Assembly: GCA_035532415.1 (NCBI GenBank)
Contig: DATKRB010000045.1
Coordinates: 1-64,000, forward strand
Direction: 5' to 3'
DNA length: 64,000 nucleotides
Source of the DNA: DATKRB01 sp035532415
GTDB lineage: Bacteria > Actinomycetota > Acidimicrobiia > Acidimicrobiales > RAAP-2
The notes under the pieces: model-generated
Database searches by the model: none
Told to the model about the DNA's origin: nothing
Seen by the model: only the letters and a program-made list of their open reading frames with translations
Made by a program: the position numbers and the translations under genes
In this document: positions 42,849 through 50,296 of the stretch, piece after piece
Numbering within the stretch: position 1 is the first letter of the stretch
Layout of the letters: the number at the start of each line of letters is the position of its first letter

Positions 42849-43630
42849 CAGGCCGCCTCCGGTTGCCGGACCTCCCGCCGGTCACTCGGCGGGAGGTAGG
42901 CCTGCAATTTCGCTTGGACCAGGCGAGGGCTGTTGCCGGCCTGGATGGCGAGGATGCCGTCGAGGATCATGCGCCGGCCCTGCATCTCGAGCTGGCTGGC
43001 CCGCTTGAGCTTGTTGGCGATCGGGAGCCACACGATGTTGGCCGACATCACACCCCACAGCGTGGCGGTGAACGCCGACGCGATGGCCGGACCCAACGTG
43101 CCCGGGTTGCTCAGGTTGGCCAGCACGTGCACCAGCCCGACCACGGTGCCGATGATGCCGAGGGTGGGGGCGAAGCCGCCCATGTCGGTGAAGAACTTGG
43201 CGCCGACCTTGTGGCGGTCGTGCAGGGCTTGGATCTCACCTTCGAGGATGTCCCGGATCTCCTCGGGGTCGTTGCCGTCCACGATCATCTCGACGCCGCG
43301 GCGCAAGAACGGGTCCTCCACGTCCGCCGCGGCCTTCTCCAGAGCGAGCAGCCCCTCCCGCCGGGCCACCTCCGCCAGCCTGACCAGGCGGGAGATATCC
43401 TCGTCGAGGGTGTCGGGCACGCCACCGATGGCCTTCGTGAACACCGACTTGAAGTTCTTCACGTCGGCCCGGAGGAACCCGGCCACCGAGGCAGCGAACG
43501 TCCCGCCGAAGACCAGCATCATGGGTGCCGGCTTGAGCAGCACCATCGGATTGCTGCCGTCCATGACCATCGACACGAAGATGGCGCCCAGCGCTCCCAG
43601 GATGGCGACGAGTGTGAACCGGTTCTTCAT
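42848..43630 (-). CDS. motA: Flagellar stator protein MotA
   Basis: Four-helix stator subunit, 260 aa. Features: LVAILGALGAIFVSMVMDGSNP at the N-terminus, the cytoplasmic loop with REGLLALEKAAADVEDPFLRRGVEMIVDG, and the C-terminal helices GGFAPTLGIIGTVVGLVHVLANLSNPGTLGPAIASAFTATLWGVMSANIVWLPIANKLK (key PTLGIIGTVxGL). It lies 13 nt after flbD. Confidence 0.96.
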   Translation of the reverse strand: MKNRFTLVAILGALGAIFVSMVMDGSNPMVLLKPAPMMLVFGGTFAASVAGFLRADVKNFKSVFTKAIGGVPDTLDEDISRLVRLAEVARREGLLALEKAAADVEDPFLRRGVEMIVDGNDPEEIRDILEGEIQALHDRHKVGAKFFTDMGGFAPTLGIIGTVVGLVHVLANLSNPGTLGPAIASAFTATLWGVMSANIVWLPIANKLKRASQLEMQGRRMILDGILAIQAGNSPRLVQAKLQAYLPPSDRREVRQPEAA

Positions 43631-43643
43631 CGGACCTGCCGCC

Positions 43644-43952
43644 TCACGCGTCCGAGTCCGCCTGAATGGCCTGCTCGGGCCGGTCGACCACCGTGCCCGT
43701 GGTGCCCCCCCGCACCAGGCGAAGGTTGCTCACCCCGTCGTCGGTATCGTCGAGCACCAGCCGGTGGGACAGAGCGAGGATCGAGGCACGAAACAGGCGG
43801 ATGCGGTCGATCAGCTCGTCGACGGTCTCGCCGATGACGTACTTGGAGCCGTCCGTCATCGTCAGCACGACATCGGGAGTGACGTCGGCCCGCTCGATGC
43901 GGTCCGGATTGATGGCGATCGGGTCGCCGTTGAGCCTGGTGAGAGGAATCAT
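43644..43952 (-). CDS. flbD: FlbD-family flagellar protein
   Basis: Small protein, 102 aa, of the SwrD/FlbD family that boosts stator function in Gram-positive bacteria. The first 55 residues are diagnostic: MIPLTRLNGDPIAINPDRIERADVTPDVVLTMTDGSKYVIGETVDELIDRI (key LTRLNG, IN.D.IE, T.L.(D)G.KY.V). A hydrophilic tail follows. The start ATG 43952 is chosen to match the family; ATGs at 43979 and further up are in frame. Placed directly before motA. Confidence 0.92.
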   Translation of the reverse strand: MIPLTRLNGDPIAINPDRIERADVTPDVVLTMTDGSKYVIGETVDELIDRIRLFRASILALSHRLVLDDTDDGVSNLRLVRGGTTGTVVDRPEQAIQADSDA

Positions 43953-44107
43953 CGCATCCGTGCCTGCCTGGTTACGCATCCGTGCCAACCATGGACGACT
44001 ATCGGGCGCCCCGGGGTGCTGACCCAGGGAGGCCGATGCCAATTCATCGGCCGGGCGGCGGCGGTGCTTGAGGCCGATCAGGCGCCGGCGCCACTACGGG
44101 CGCCGGT

Positions 44108-45034
44108 TCACGACCACCCTTGATCGGCCGGTGACCTCCGTCCGGCCTGCAACCAGCCTCGGAGCTGCAGCACCGCCTGCGTGCGGATCTGGCAGATCCG
44201 GCTCTCCGACACGCCGAGGATCTTCCCGATCTCCGCCAGCGTCAGCTCTTCGAAGTAGTAGAGCACCAGGACCTTCCGTTGGCGCTCCCCGAGTTGCCTT
44301 ATCGCCTCGACCAGCAGTTGCCGGTCCTCCCCCTCCTCGATCCGAGTGCCGGGCCCGGCGGCCGAGCCGAACATCGTGTCGCCCAGCGCGGCGCGCACCA
44401 GCGCGTCGTTGCCGACGAAGTCCAACTCGTCGAACGCTGTCACGCCGATGCGCGAGATCTCGTGGACCATCGCGTGCAGGCCCAGCTCGTCCGTGCCCAG
44501 GTCCTCGGCAACCTCCGCGTCGGTCGGAGCACGCCTGAGCTTGGCATGCAGGTCGGCGTAGGCCTGCTCGACCGCTCGCGCTTTGGCCCGGACCGAGCGC
44601 GGTACCCAATCGATGGCCCGCATCTCGTCGATGATCCCGCCGCGGATTCGGTAGATCGCATACGTCTGGAACTTGACGTGCCTGTCCGGGTCGAAGCGCT
44701 CGATGGCGTCGATCAGGGCGATGATGCCGTAGCTGACCAGGTCCTCGACGTCGACGTGATGGGGAAGTCCCACCGCGACACGTCCGGCGACGAACTTGAC
44801 CAACGGGGAGTACAGGAGGATGAGCCGATCGCGGCTCTCGCGATCCCGGGTCCGCCGGTACTCATGCCACAGGCGCGTCGACTGCGTGTCGCCTCCAGCT
44901 CCCCCCCCGGGAGCTCCGTGAGGTACCACACCGGGCGCTTCGAGCCCCCCCTCCCCGGCAGCGGACTCCTCGGTGCCGCGCCAGACCGCAGAAGCAGCTG
45001 CCTCTCGTGAAGTAACTGCCTCTGGTGCCCGCAT
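44108..45034 (-). CDS. fliA: Flagellar/WhiG-type RNA polymerase sigma factor
   Basis: Group 3 sigma factor, 308 aa. After a variable 45-residue head comes region 2 (LVKFVAGRVAVGLPHHVDVEDLVSYGIIALIDAIERFDP, then FQTYAIYRIRGGIIDEMRAIDWVPRSVR), region 3 (AEVAEDLGTDELGLHAMV) and region 4 (LAEIGKILGVSESRICQIRTQAVLQLR). FliA and WhiG are one family; in actinobacteria the sporulation form is called WhiG. The setting here (flbD-motA-motB-fliL downstream, flagellar genes all around) favours a motility role. An RsiG-like anti-sigma is divergently encoded, and no FlgM is present. Confidence 0.95.
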   Translation of the reverse strand: MRAPEAVTSREAAASAVWRGTEESAAGEGGLEAPGVVPHGAPGGGAGGDTQSTRLWHEYRRTRDRESRDRLILLYSPLVKFVAGRVAVGLPHHVDVEDLVSYGIIALIDAIERFDPDRHVKFQTYAIYRIRGGIIDEMRAIDWVPRSVRAKARAVEQAYADLHAKLRRAPTDAEVAEDLGTDELGLHAMVHEISRIGVTAFDELDFVGNDALVRAALGDTMFGSAAGPGTRIEEGEDRQLLVEAIRQLGERQRKVLVLYYFEELTLAEIGKILGVSESRICQIRTQAVLQLRGWLQAGRRSPADQGWS

Positions 45035-45160
45035 GTTCCCCGTCCTCCCAGCGCGACGTGGACCCGCCGTCGGAGGACAAGATGACGCCTACCCCCCTCC
45101 GCTTACGCGGTACGGAGGGGAAATCCGGGGAAGACGGTCCGGTCCGGTCCGCGATTCCCC

Positions 45161-45187
45161 TAAAGCGCGGCCCGGATCTGCCGATCA
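45161..45187 (+). promoter_or_regulatory. FliA/WhiG-type promoter of the rsiG-like gene
   Basis: TAAAGCGC (45161-45168), 11 nt, then GCCGATCA (45180-45187), very close to TAAAGTTT-N11-GCCGATAA. Seven nt later comes GTG 45195, so a leaderless message is predicted. The anti-sigma would be made under its own target sigma, a feedback loop. Confidence 0.7.
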
Positions 45188-45194
45188 TTCAATC

Positions 45195-45791
45195 GTGAAA
45201 GTGGATGAGATGTTCCCCGTACACACCGGCGTGAGGCACGAACAGGGAAGGCGACGCTTCGGAGACATCGTCGCAGAGCTCGCCTGGGTGGACACGCTGC
45301 TCGACCCGCTGCTGGCCCGCGGTTACCTGGCGGGGCTGAGCGAACGGCCGCTCGAACAGATCCAGGTCATGCGGAACGACTGCCGAGAGACCGAAGCCAT
45401 CGTCTCCTTCATCCGCCGCGTCGTGCAGGGCCGGCTCGACATCGTCCAAGCGATCCTCGAAGCTCGGTCCGCCGGCAGGGAGACGACCTCGGAGGAGATG
45501 GTCGGCAGGCTGGCGGCGATCATGGCCAGGCCGTCACCACCGAACGGCCTTGGTCGCCTTGAGGGACCGTTCGCTCCGGACACGGAGTCGAAGGAGCTGT
45601 CGTCGGTGGTCGCGACCATCCTCGACGTCGCCGACCCGACAGACCTGGTCGTCGCCGACGAGTCCGACCTTCAACGGACGTCCATCCGCTTCAGCGAGCT
45701 CGAACATGTGATCTCGGCCCAGCGCCGGGCGCTCCATGCGATCATGCGAGGGCTCCGTGAGGCCGTTTGCGAGCGGTACGCGGCGGTTTGA
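45195..45791 (+). CDS. rsiG: RsiG-like c-di-GMP-binding anti-sigma factor
   Basis: Helical cytosolic protein of 198 aa. In Streptomyces RsiG, two antiparallel helices with the motif E(X)3S(X)2R(X)3Q(X)3D bind a c-di-GMP dimer and sequester WhiG. Here helix 1 has the exact motif: E67-S71-R74-Q78-D82 within VSFIRRVVQGRLDIVQA. Helix 2 near the C-terminus has E170-S174-R177 but H181 and R185 in the last two places. The N-terminal helix (ELAWVDTLLDPLLARGYLAGLSERPLEQI) fits too. The gene is divergent from fliA/whiG. GTG 45195 is chosen from the leaderless promoter; ATG 45210 is the alternative. Confidence 0.88.
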   Translation: MKVDEMFPVHTGVRHEQGRRRFGDIVAELAWVDTLLDPLLARGYLAGLSERPLEQIQVMRNDCRETEAIVSFIRRVVQGRLDIVQAILEARSAGRETTSEEMVGRLAAIMARPSPPNGLGRLEGPFAPDTESKELSSVVATILDVADPTDLVVADESDLQRTSIRFSELEHVISAQRRALHAIMRGLREAVCERYAAV

Positions 45792-45802
45792 GCGAGCCGG
45801 AG

Positions 45803-45986
45803 CTACTGCCGCCGTCGGCCTGCAACCCGGCGATGTGAACCTCGATGGCCTCCACGGCTCGCTCCTGGCACTCCTCGATCGTCCGTCCATGCGTGAAGCA
45901 GCCAGGGTCTGAACCACGTTCACCCAGCCCAACTTCCCGAGCGCTCGCACGACTTCGCGACCCGTGATCCGAGGTGGCGCCGGCAT
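45803..45986 (-). pseudogene. hicAB toxin-antitoxin remnant (HicA start joined to HicB fragment)
   Basis: From ATG 45986 the frame reads MPAPPRITGREVVRALGKLGW, a HicA mRNA-interferase beginning, for about 23 codons. From about 45914, in a shifted frame, it reads DPGCFTHGRTIEECQERAV and then EAIEVHIAGLQADGG, which is the middle of a HicB antitoxin. The end of HicA and the start of HicB are missing, so an internal deletion fused the two. It is convergent with the rsiG-like gene. Confidence 0.7.
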
Positions 45987-46049
45987 CGAACCAACGGTAG
46001 GCGGCCCCTGTGACTTCCGACCTTGGATCGGTTTCGCACTAATGACACC

Positions 46050-46103
46050 TGGTGGTCTTGGGGTGGCAGTGTACGAACACCCAGCGACGGCAAAGGACCA
46101 GGT
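46050..46103 (+). repeat. TA-block repeat, copy A
   Basis: The 33-nt core at 46050-46082 (TGGTGGTCTTGG at its start, GTACGAACACCC at its end) is 31 of 33 identical to copy C at 50686. A second shared box GACCAGGT follows 13 nt later (14 nt in copy C). Looser similarity continues to about 46185. It lies upstream of, and in the same direction as, the 46261 gene. Confidence 0.8.
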
Positions 46104-46224
46104 CAGAGCGATTGTCGACGCCGGACCCATGCGCGTGGCGGCGTCCAACGCCGTCCCGCGGTCAGGAGACGGCGATCGATGACGGTGCAATGACAGGGCT
46201 CTCCCGGGCGGGCAGCAGCGGTCC

Positions 46225-46256
46225 TTGACCTGTGTATTTTGCCGTTATATTATAAC
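46225..46256 (+). promoter_or_regulatory. strong sigma-70-type promoter with palindromic operator
   Basis: TTGACC (46225-46230), 17 nt, TATTAT (46248-46253). A perfect odd palindrome GTTATA-T-TATAAC (46244-46256) covers the -10, the expected place for autoregulation by the downstream XRE protein. GTG 46261 is 7 nt after the -10, so the message is probably leaderless. The area is AT-rich compared with the rest. Confidence 0.7.
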
Positions 46257-46260
46257 AGCC

Positions 46261-46890
46261 GTGTCCGATCCAGCCGACAAGGACGTCCTGATCGAGGTGA
46301 TGAGTCCCCTGGTCACAGGCCTCTACGCATCCCTCGACCGGGCGCTCGAACTCGCTCAGCAGCACTTCGTCGAGTTCGACATGACGGGGACGGAGTACCA
46401 ACCCGCCACCCACCACCTCGCTCGTGCGCACAACCGACGGCTCCTTCTTGCCGCCAGCGAGGAGGGCGGTATGGGTGCTTGGAAGGTGGCGAAGCCAAAG
46501 CCGAATCTGCAGGTGCTCCTGCACAACGAGGTACTGGAGCTTCGGCTGCTGCGTCCGGTGGGTCAAGAGGTACCCCCTCCCGGTCCGAACCCGGCTCGGC
46601 AGGCGTACTACACGAACATCCACGACAACTTGCTCGGCATCAGGGGCAGCAGGTTGCTGGGCCTCTGGGCGATCGATCAGAAGACCGGTGAGGTGTCCAT
46701 CCGTGTCGTGCGGCCGATCGGCACGTGGAAGTGGAGAGCCAACGCCAAGCTCGACATCGATTTCGTCCTGCCAAGAGGTGTCGACACCTTGGAGAGTCTC
46801 GAGTTCATCCCGACCGAAGACCTCGAGCAGGGCTTCCTCCCCTTCGAAGCAGACGAGGACGAGCAGGGCGGTGGAGGAGATGCCGGCTAG
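46261..46890 (+). CDS. Unknown 209-aa protein upstream of XRE/ImmA
   Basis: I do not recognise the family. It is a soluble protein with an N-terminal helix (VLIEVMSPLVTGLYASLDRALELAQQHF) and a mixed alpha/beta body (YYTNIHDNLLGIRGSRLLGLWAIDQKTGEVSIRVVRPIG), ending in an acidic tail FEADEDEQGGGG. It is read from a leaderless promoter and overlaps the XRE/ImmA gene by 11 nt, so the two act together. The XRE-ImmA partner typically regulates or cleaves partners of mobile or toxin systems, so this may be its target. Confidence 0.65.
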   Translation: MSDPADKDVLIEVMSPLVTGLYASLDRALELAQQHFVEFDMTGTEYQPATHHLARAHNRRLLLAASEEGGMGAWKVAKPKPNLQVLLHNEVLELRLLRPVGQEVPPPGPNPARQAYYTNIHDNLLGIRGSRLLGLWAIDQKTGEVSIRVVRPIGTWKWRANAKLDIDFVLPRGVDTLESLEFIPTEDLEQGFLPFEADEDEQGGGGDAG

Positions 46891-47977
46891 GAGTGACGCG
46901 CCTATCTACGCTGGAGAGCGGATTCGGGCAGTCCGCCTGCTCGTCGGGACCTCGCAGGCCGGCCTCGCCGCGTCGCTCGGCGTAACTCAGGCGCAGATTT
47001 CCCAGATCGAGTCCGGCCGCAGAAAGGCGACCACCGCCTTCCTCGAGCAGGTCGCCTCGGCGACCGGCTTCCCGCGCGCGTACTTCGAGGCCGTTCCTGC
47101 CGACCTGCCGCCGCTCACGCTCCGGTTCCGGCGAAAGGCCACGGCGTTGAGCAGCGAGGTACATCGGGCCGAACAGCTGATTGCCGAGACGTATCGGGTC
47201 GTCTGGCAGCTTCTCCGAGACCGGGGACGCTACATCCCCCCGAGCTTGCCGATGGCAAGCGGCGAAGACCTCACGGGCGACGCCATCGAATCGTTGGCCA
47301 TGCAGGCTCGGGAGAATCTGGCCCTCGACGTGTCGGGACCCGTGCGCCACGTGACGCGCAGCTTGGAGCGGGGAGGGATCGTCGTCGCACCGCTTGCCTT
47401 CGCGGAGACCGATGACGAGTCGGAAACGGTAGGACACTTCGGTGCGTCGTGCTGGCCTGGAGCGCCCGATCCCGCCGTCATCGGCTACTTCGAAGGCGGC
47501 AGCGGCGACCGGCAGCGCTTCACCCTCGCGCATGAGCTCGGGCACCTCGTGCTCCACACTCGTAGACGATTCGTGCCCGACCCCGAGGACGAAGCCAACC
47601 GGTTCGCTGGGGCTTTCCTGGTCCCACGTGGCCGGGCCGAGGAATTCGTCTCCGCCGACATCACCCTTCGAGACTTTGCTCAGCTGAAGGCCACCTGGGG
47701 AGTGTCGATCCAAGCCCTCATCATGCGCTGCAGTCAGCTGGGGCTTATCGACCCAGCCCGCACGACCTCGCTTTTCAAACAGCTCTCGGCCCGCGGGTGG
47801 CGCAAGAGTGAGCCGGTCAAGGTACATCCTGAGGCTCCAGCCCTGTTTGAAAAGCTCATCGAAGACCGCTTCGGCAAGGGCATGTTTGGATATCGGCGAG
47901 CGGCAGAAGTACTCGGGTTGCCGGCCTTTCTCCTGGGGACGCTGGCCCCGCCGACACGGAACCTGTCCAAGTCCTGA
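46880..47977 (+). CDS. XRE-family regulator fused to ImmA/IrrE metallopeptidase
   Basis: 365-aa two-domain protein. HTH at about 10-65 (RIRAVRLLVGTSQAGLAASLGVTQAQISQIESGRRK), Zn-peptidase core HELGH at 218-222 with a later Glu at about 238 (DEANRFAGAFLVP). Such proteins repress a promoter and cleave a bound repressor or antitoxin (COG2856-like). ATG 46880 is preceded by GGTGGAGGA. The palindrome over the upstream -10 is a likely operator. Confidence 0.88.
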   Translation: MPARSDAPIYAGERIRAVRLLVGTSQAGLAASLGVTQAQISQIESGRRKATTAFLEQVASATGFPRAYFEAVPADLPPLTLRFRRKATALSSEVHRAEQLIAETYRVVWQLLRDRGRYIPPSLPMASGEDLTGDAIESLAMQARENLALDVSGPVRHVTRSLERGGIVVAPLAFAETDDESETVGHFGASCWPGAPDPAVIGYFEGGSGDRQRFTLAHELGHLVLHTRRRFVPDPEDEANRFAGAFLVPRGRAEEFVSADITLRDFAQLKATWGVSIQALIMRCSQLGLIDPARTTSLFKQLSARGWRKSEPVKVHPEAPALFEKLIEDRFGKGMFGYRRAAEVLGLPAFLLGTLAPPTRNLSKS

Positions 47978-48179
47978 TGGTCCGCGACGACGGATCACCG
48001 GAAGCAGCTCTCGTCGACATCCACCACGCCTTCCGGCCGGCGCCAAGAACCGTCCAACGGCTCGGGCCCGGTGACAGGTAGCCCAGGCCCGACGACCAGC
48101 GTTCCCCCGCATTATTTACGAATGCGTTCGACCTATGATAGTATAACTACAGATTTGTTCGATCTGGGAGTGCCGATTC

Positions 48180-49766
48180 GTGAATAACGATCTGTTCTTC
48201 AGCGACGAGACGCCCCGGTCGACCATCGCCGGGATGGTCCGACGTGGCGACCTGGTACAGCTTGCCACGGGCGTCTACACGGCCGACAAAACGCGCTCGC
48301 CCGAAGAAGTCGTCCGGCGCCGCTGGCTCGATATCACCGGGCATCTCTTCCCGGATGCCACCATCACCGACCGCTCCGCACCCCGCTCCGGCCCCGTCGA
48401 CGGCGTCCTCTACCTCGCCCATGACCGGCGAGACAGAGAGATCGACCTCCCCGGCCTTCGGATCACGGCGCGCCGGGGCGCCCCACCCCAGCCCGACGAC
48501 ATCGCTCTACCCACGGGCCTGCACCTCGCCTCGCAGGCCAGAGGGCTGGCGGAGAACGCCATGCCCTCGAGGGCCCGACGGGGTTCGATCCCACGTCGTC
48601 TGACCAGGAACGAGCTCTGCGAGTGGATCGGCCAGATCTGCCGGTTGGACGGCGAGGAGAAGCTCGACCGGCTGAGAAACCGGGCCCGGTCGCTGGCTCC
48701 GACGCTCGGCGTAACCGATGAAGCCTTCGATACGGTAGACATCCTCATCGGCGCGGCGCTTGGCACGAGGCATGCCCCGAACCTCCCACCCAGCCTGCAC
48801 GCCCGCCGGTATCTGAAGCCCTACGACCCGATGAGAACCGAGCGGTTCGACCTCCTGGCGGCAGCGCTCCGCTCCTCGTCACCCCAGGCGCACAGCGCGC
48901 GGTCGTCGAATGCCCTCCTGCCGTTTTACGAGGCATACTTCTCGAACTACATCGAGGGAACCGAGTTCACCCTCGACGAGGCCATCGGCATCGTCTACGA
49001 GGATCGCATCCCTCGCGGACGGTCCGAAGACGCCCACGACATCATCGGGACCTTCCGAGTCGTGAGCAACCCCGACGAGATGTCGCGGGTCCCCGCCAGC
49101 GCGCAGGAGCTCATCGACCTCCTCCGTTCCCGGCACGCGGTCGTGATGGCCGGCCGTCCCGACAAACGGCCTGGCGAGTTGAAGGAGCTGGCCAACCAGG
49201 CGGGCGGAACGCTCTTCGTCGACCCGGCGCTGGTGGAGGGAACGCTCACCGAGGGCTACCAGCGTCTCGTCGACCTCGACACCGCCTGGGAGCGGTCCGT
49301 CCTGGCCATGTTCGTGGTGTCCGAGGTCCACCCATTCGATGACGGCAACGGCCGGGTCGCCAGGATCATGATGAACGCCGAGCTTCAGGCGGTAGGACAG
49401 ATGCGCACCATCATCCCCACCGTGTTCCGCGACGACTATCTCGGGGCACTACGGCGACTCTCACGACAGGAGGACCCCTCGGTACTCATAAAGGCTCTCC
49501 GGTTCGCCAACGACTGGACCGCTCGCATCGACTTCTCCGACCTCGACGGAGCGAGAGATCAGATGGCGCCGACCAATGCCTTCGAGGTGGCCGAGGACGG
49601 TGTCCGGCTACTGATGCCAAGCAACGAGATCTTCGGCGAGGCAGCTGAGGTCGACCTCGCGCCGGACCTGAAAGCCTCGGATCGGCATCAGGCCGGTTTC
49701 GTGCGGCCGTACACCCGCAGGGACGGAACTCCGGTGCGGGGTCATACCCGTACCCCGAGGCGCTGA
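48180..49766 (+). CDS. Fic-domain AMPylation-type toxin with AbiEi-like head
   Basis: 528 aa, predicted to transfer AMP or another nucleotide to a target protein. The N-terminal 60 residues (STIAGMVRRGDLVQLATGVYTAD) look like an AbiEi/type IV antitoxin winged-helix domain. The Fic motif HPFDDGNGRVAR is complete at about 384-395. The inhibitory helix motif (S/T)xxxE(G/N) is present as SNYIEG at 255-260, before the Fic core, so the enzyme may be self-inhibited. GTG 48180 has GGGAG 8 nt upstream. Its own AT-rich promoter (TATGAT, TATAAC near 48135-48147) lies upstream. Confidence 0.9.
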   Translation: MNNDLFFSDETPRSTIAGMVRRGDLVQLATGVYTADKTRSPEEVVRRRWLDITGHLFPDATITDRSAPRSGPVDGVLYLAHDRRDREIDLPGLRITARRGAPPQPDDIALPTGLHLASQARGLAENAMPSRARRGSIPRRLTRNELCEWIGQICRLDGEEKLDRLRNRARSLAPTLGVTDEAFDTVDILIGAALGTRHAPNLPPSLHARRYLKPYDPMRTERFDLLAAALRSSSPQAHSARSSNALLPFYEAYFSNYIEGTEFTLDEAIGIVYEDRIPRGRSEDAHDIIGTFRVVSNPDEMSRVPASAQELIDLLRSRHAVVMAGRPDKRPGELKELANQAGGTLFVDPALVEGTLTEGYQRLVDLDTAWERSVLAMFVVSEVHPFDDGNGRVARIMMNAELQAVGQMRTIIPTVFRDDYLGALRRLSRQEDPSVLIKALRFANDWTARIDFSDLDGARDQMAPTNAFEVAEDGVRLLMPSNEIFGEAAEVDLAPDLKASDRHQAGFVRPYTRRDGTPVRGHTRTPRR

Positions 49767-49865
49767 GTACTCCAAGACGTCCGTCCACCTGTCACAGGCA
49801 CATCGAGGGGCGCTCAGCCCCCTGATAGAACCAAACGTGCACCTGGGTGAGGTCTGATCGTGAAG

Positions 49866-49902
49866 ACCTTTTGGTGGTCTTGAGGTGTCATTATGCGAAA
49901 CC
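49866..49902 (+). repeat. TA-block repeat, copy B
   Basis: CCTTTTGGTGGTCTTGAGG and the next 17 nt are homologous to copies A, C and D. Further similarity to copy C (around CCGCCGAACAC and GCGACCGG) continues to about 49980. It lies upstream of the RHH/MazF pair in the same direction. Confidence 0.65.
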
Positions 49903-50003
49903 ATTTGCCCAGTTCAACGGCTTGCCAGTCCGTCTCTCACCGCCGAACACGGTGATTCGCCGAGGCGCAGGCGACCGGCAGGCGCGCTGTGGGAACTCTT
50001 GGC

Positions 50004-50035
50004 GCATACCATACTCCATCCCATACTGGTATGCT
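50004..50035 (+). promoter_or_regulatory. operator/promoter of the RHH-MazF pair
   Basis: Perfect 7-nt arms GCATACC (50004-50010) and GGTATGC (50028-50034) with CCATACT repeated between them. A -10-like TATGCT (50030-50035) overlaps the right arm. GTG 50042 is 6 nt further, so the message is probably leaderless and the operator autoregulated by the antitoxin. Confidence 0.6.
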
Positions 50036-50041
50036 AGACAG

Positions 50042-50296
50042 GTGGCCACCGAACAGATCGCCGTCCGGCTCCCCGAGGCGCTTCTGGACGAGCTCGACGC
50101 GCTCGTCGCAAGTGGGATCTACGAGAGCCGGGCAGCGGCAGTACGCGCTGGCGTCGAGGCCATCACGGCGCTCGCGCGCCGCCAGCAGACCGACCGAGCC
50201 ATCGTCGCAGGCTACCGCCGCACTCCGCCCACGTCAGCCGAGCATGACGCCGCCATCGCTTCGCTCCGAGACGCCATCGCCGAGGAACCCTGGTGA
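50042..50296 (+). CDS. Ribbon-helix-helix antitoxin
   Basis: 84 aa. The N-terminal strand and two helices (TEQIAVRLPEALLDELDALVASGIYESRAAAVRAGVEAI) are a ribbon-helix-helix DNA-binding fold as in MazE/ParD-type antitoxins. The charged C-terminal tail probably wraps the toxin. Its stop overlaps the mazF start by 4 nt (GTGA). GTG 50042 chosen from the promoter geometry. Confidence 0.85.
   Translation: MATEQIAVRLPEALLDELDALVASGIYESRAAAVRAGVEAITALARRQQTDRAIVAGYRRTPPTSAEHDAAIASLRDAIAEEPW

Noticed and set aside
43961..43995. 12-nt direct repeat CGCATCCGTGCC upstream of flbD
   Set aside because: Two copies only, no known binding site, could be chance or slippage.
43999..44006. Possible FliA-type -10 (CCCGATAG) upstream of flbD
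   Set aside because: Only 6 of 8 to GCCGATAA and no TAAA/TTCA at the right distance (TGGG instead). flbD may simply be read from fliA.
44862..45188. 108-aa minus-strand frame upstream of fliA
   Set aside because: Other frame of the fliA 5' region and promoter gap; no motif.
47978..48179. Fifth copy of the TA-block repeat before the Fic gene
   Set aside because: No stretch similar to the core could be found in this gap.
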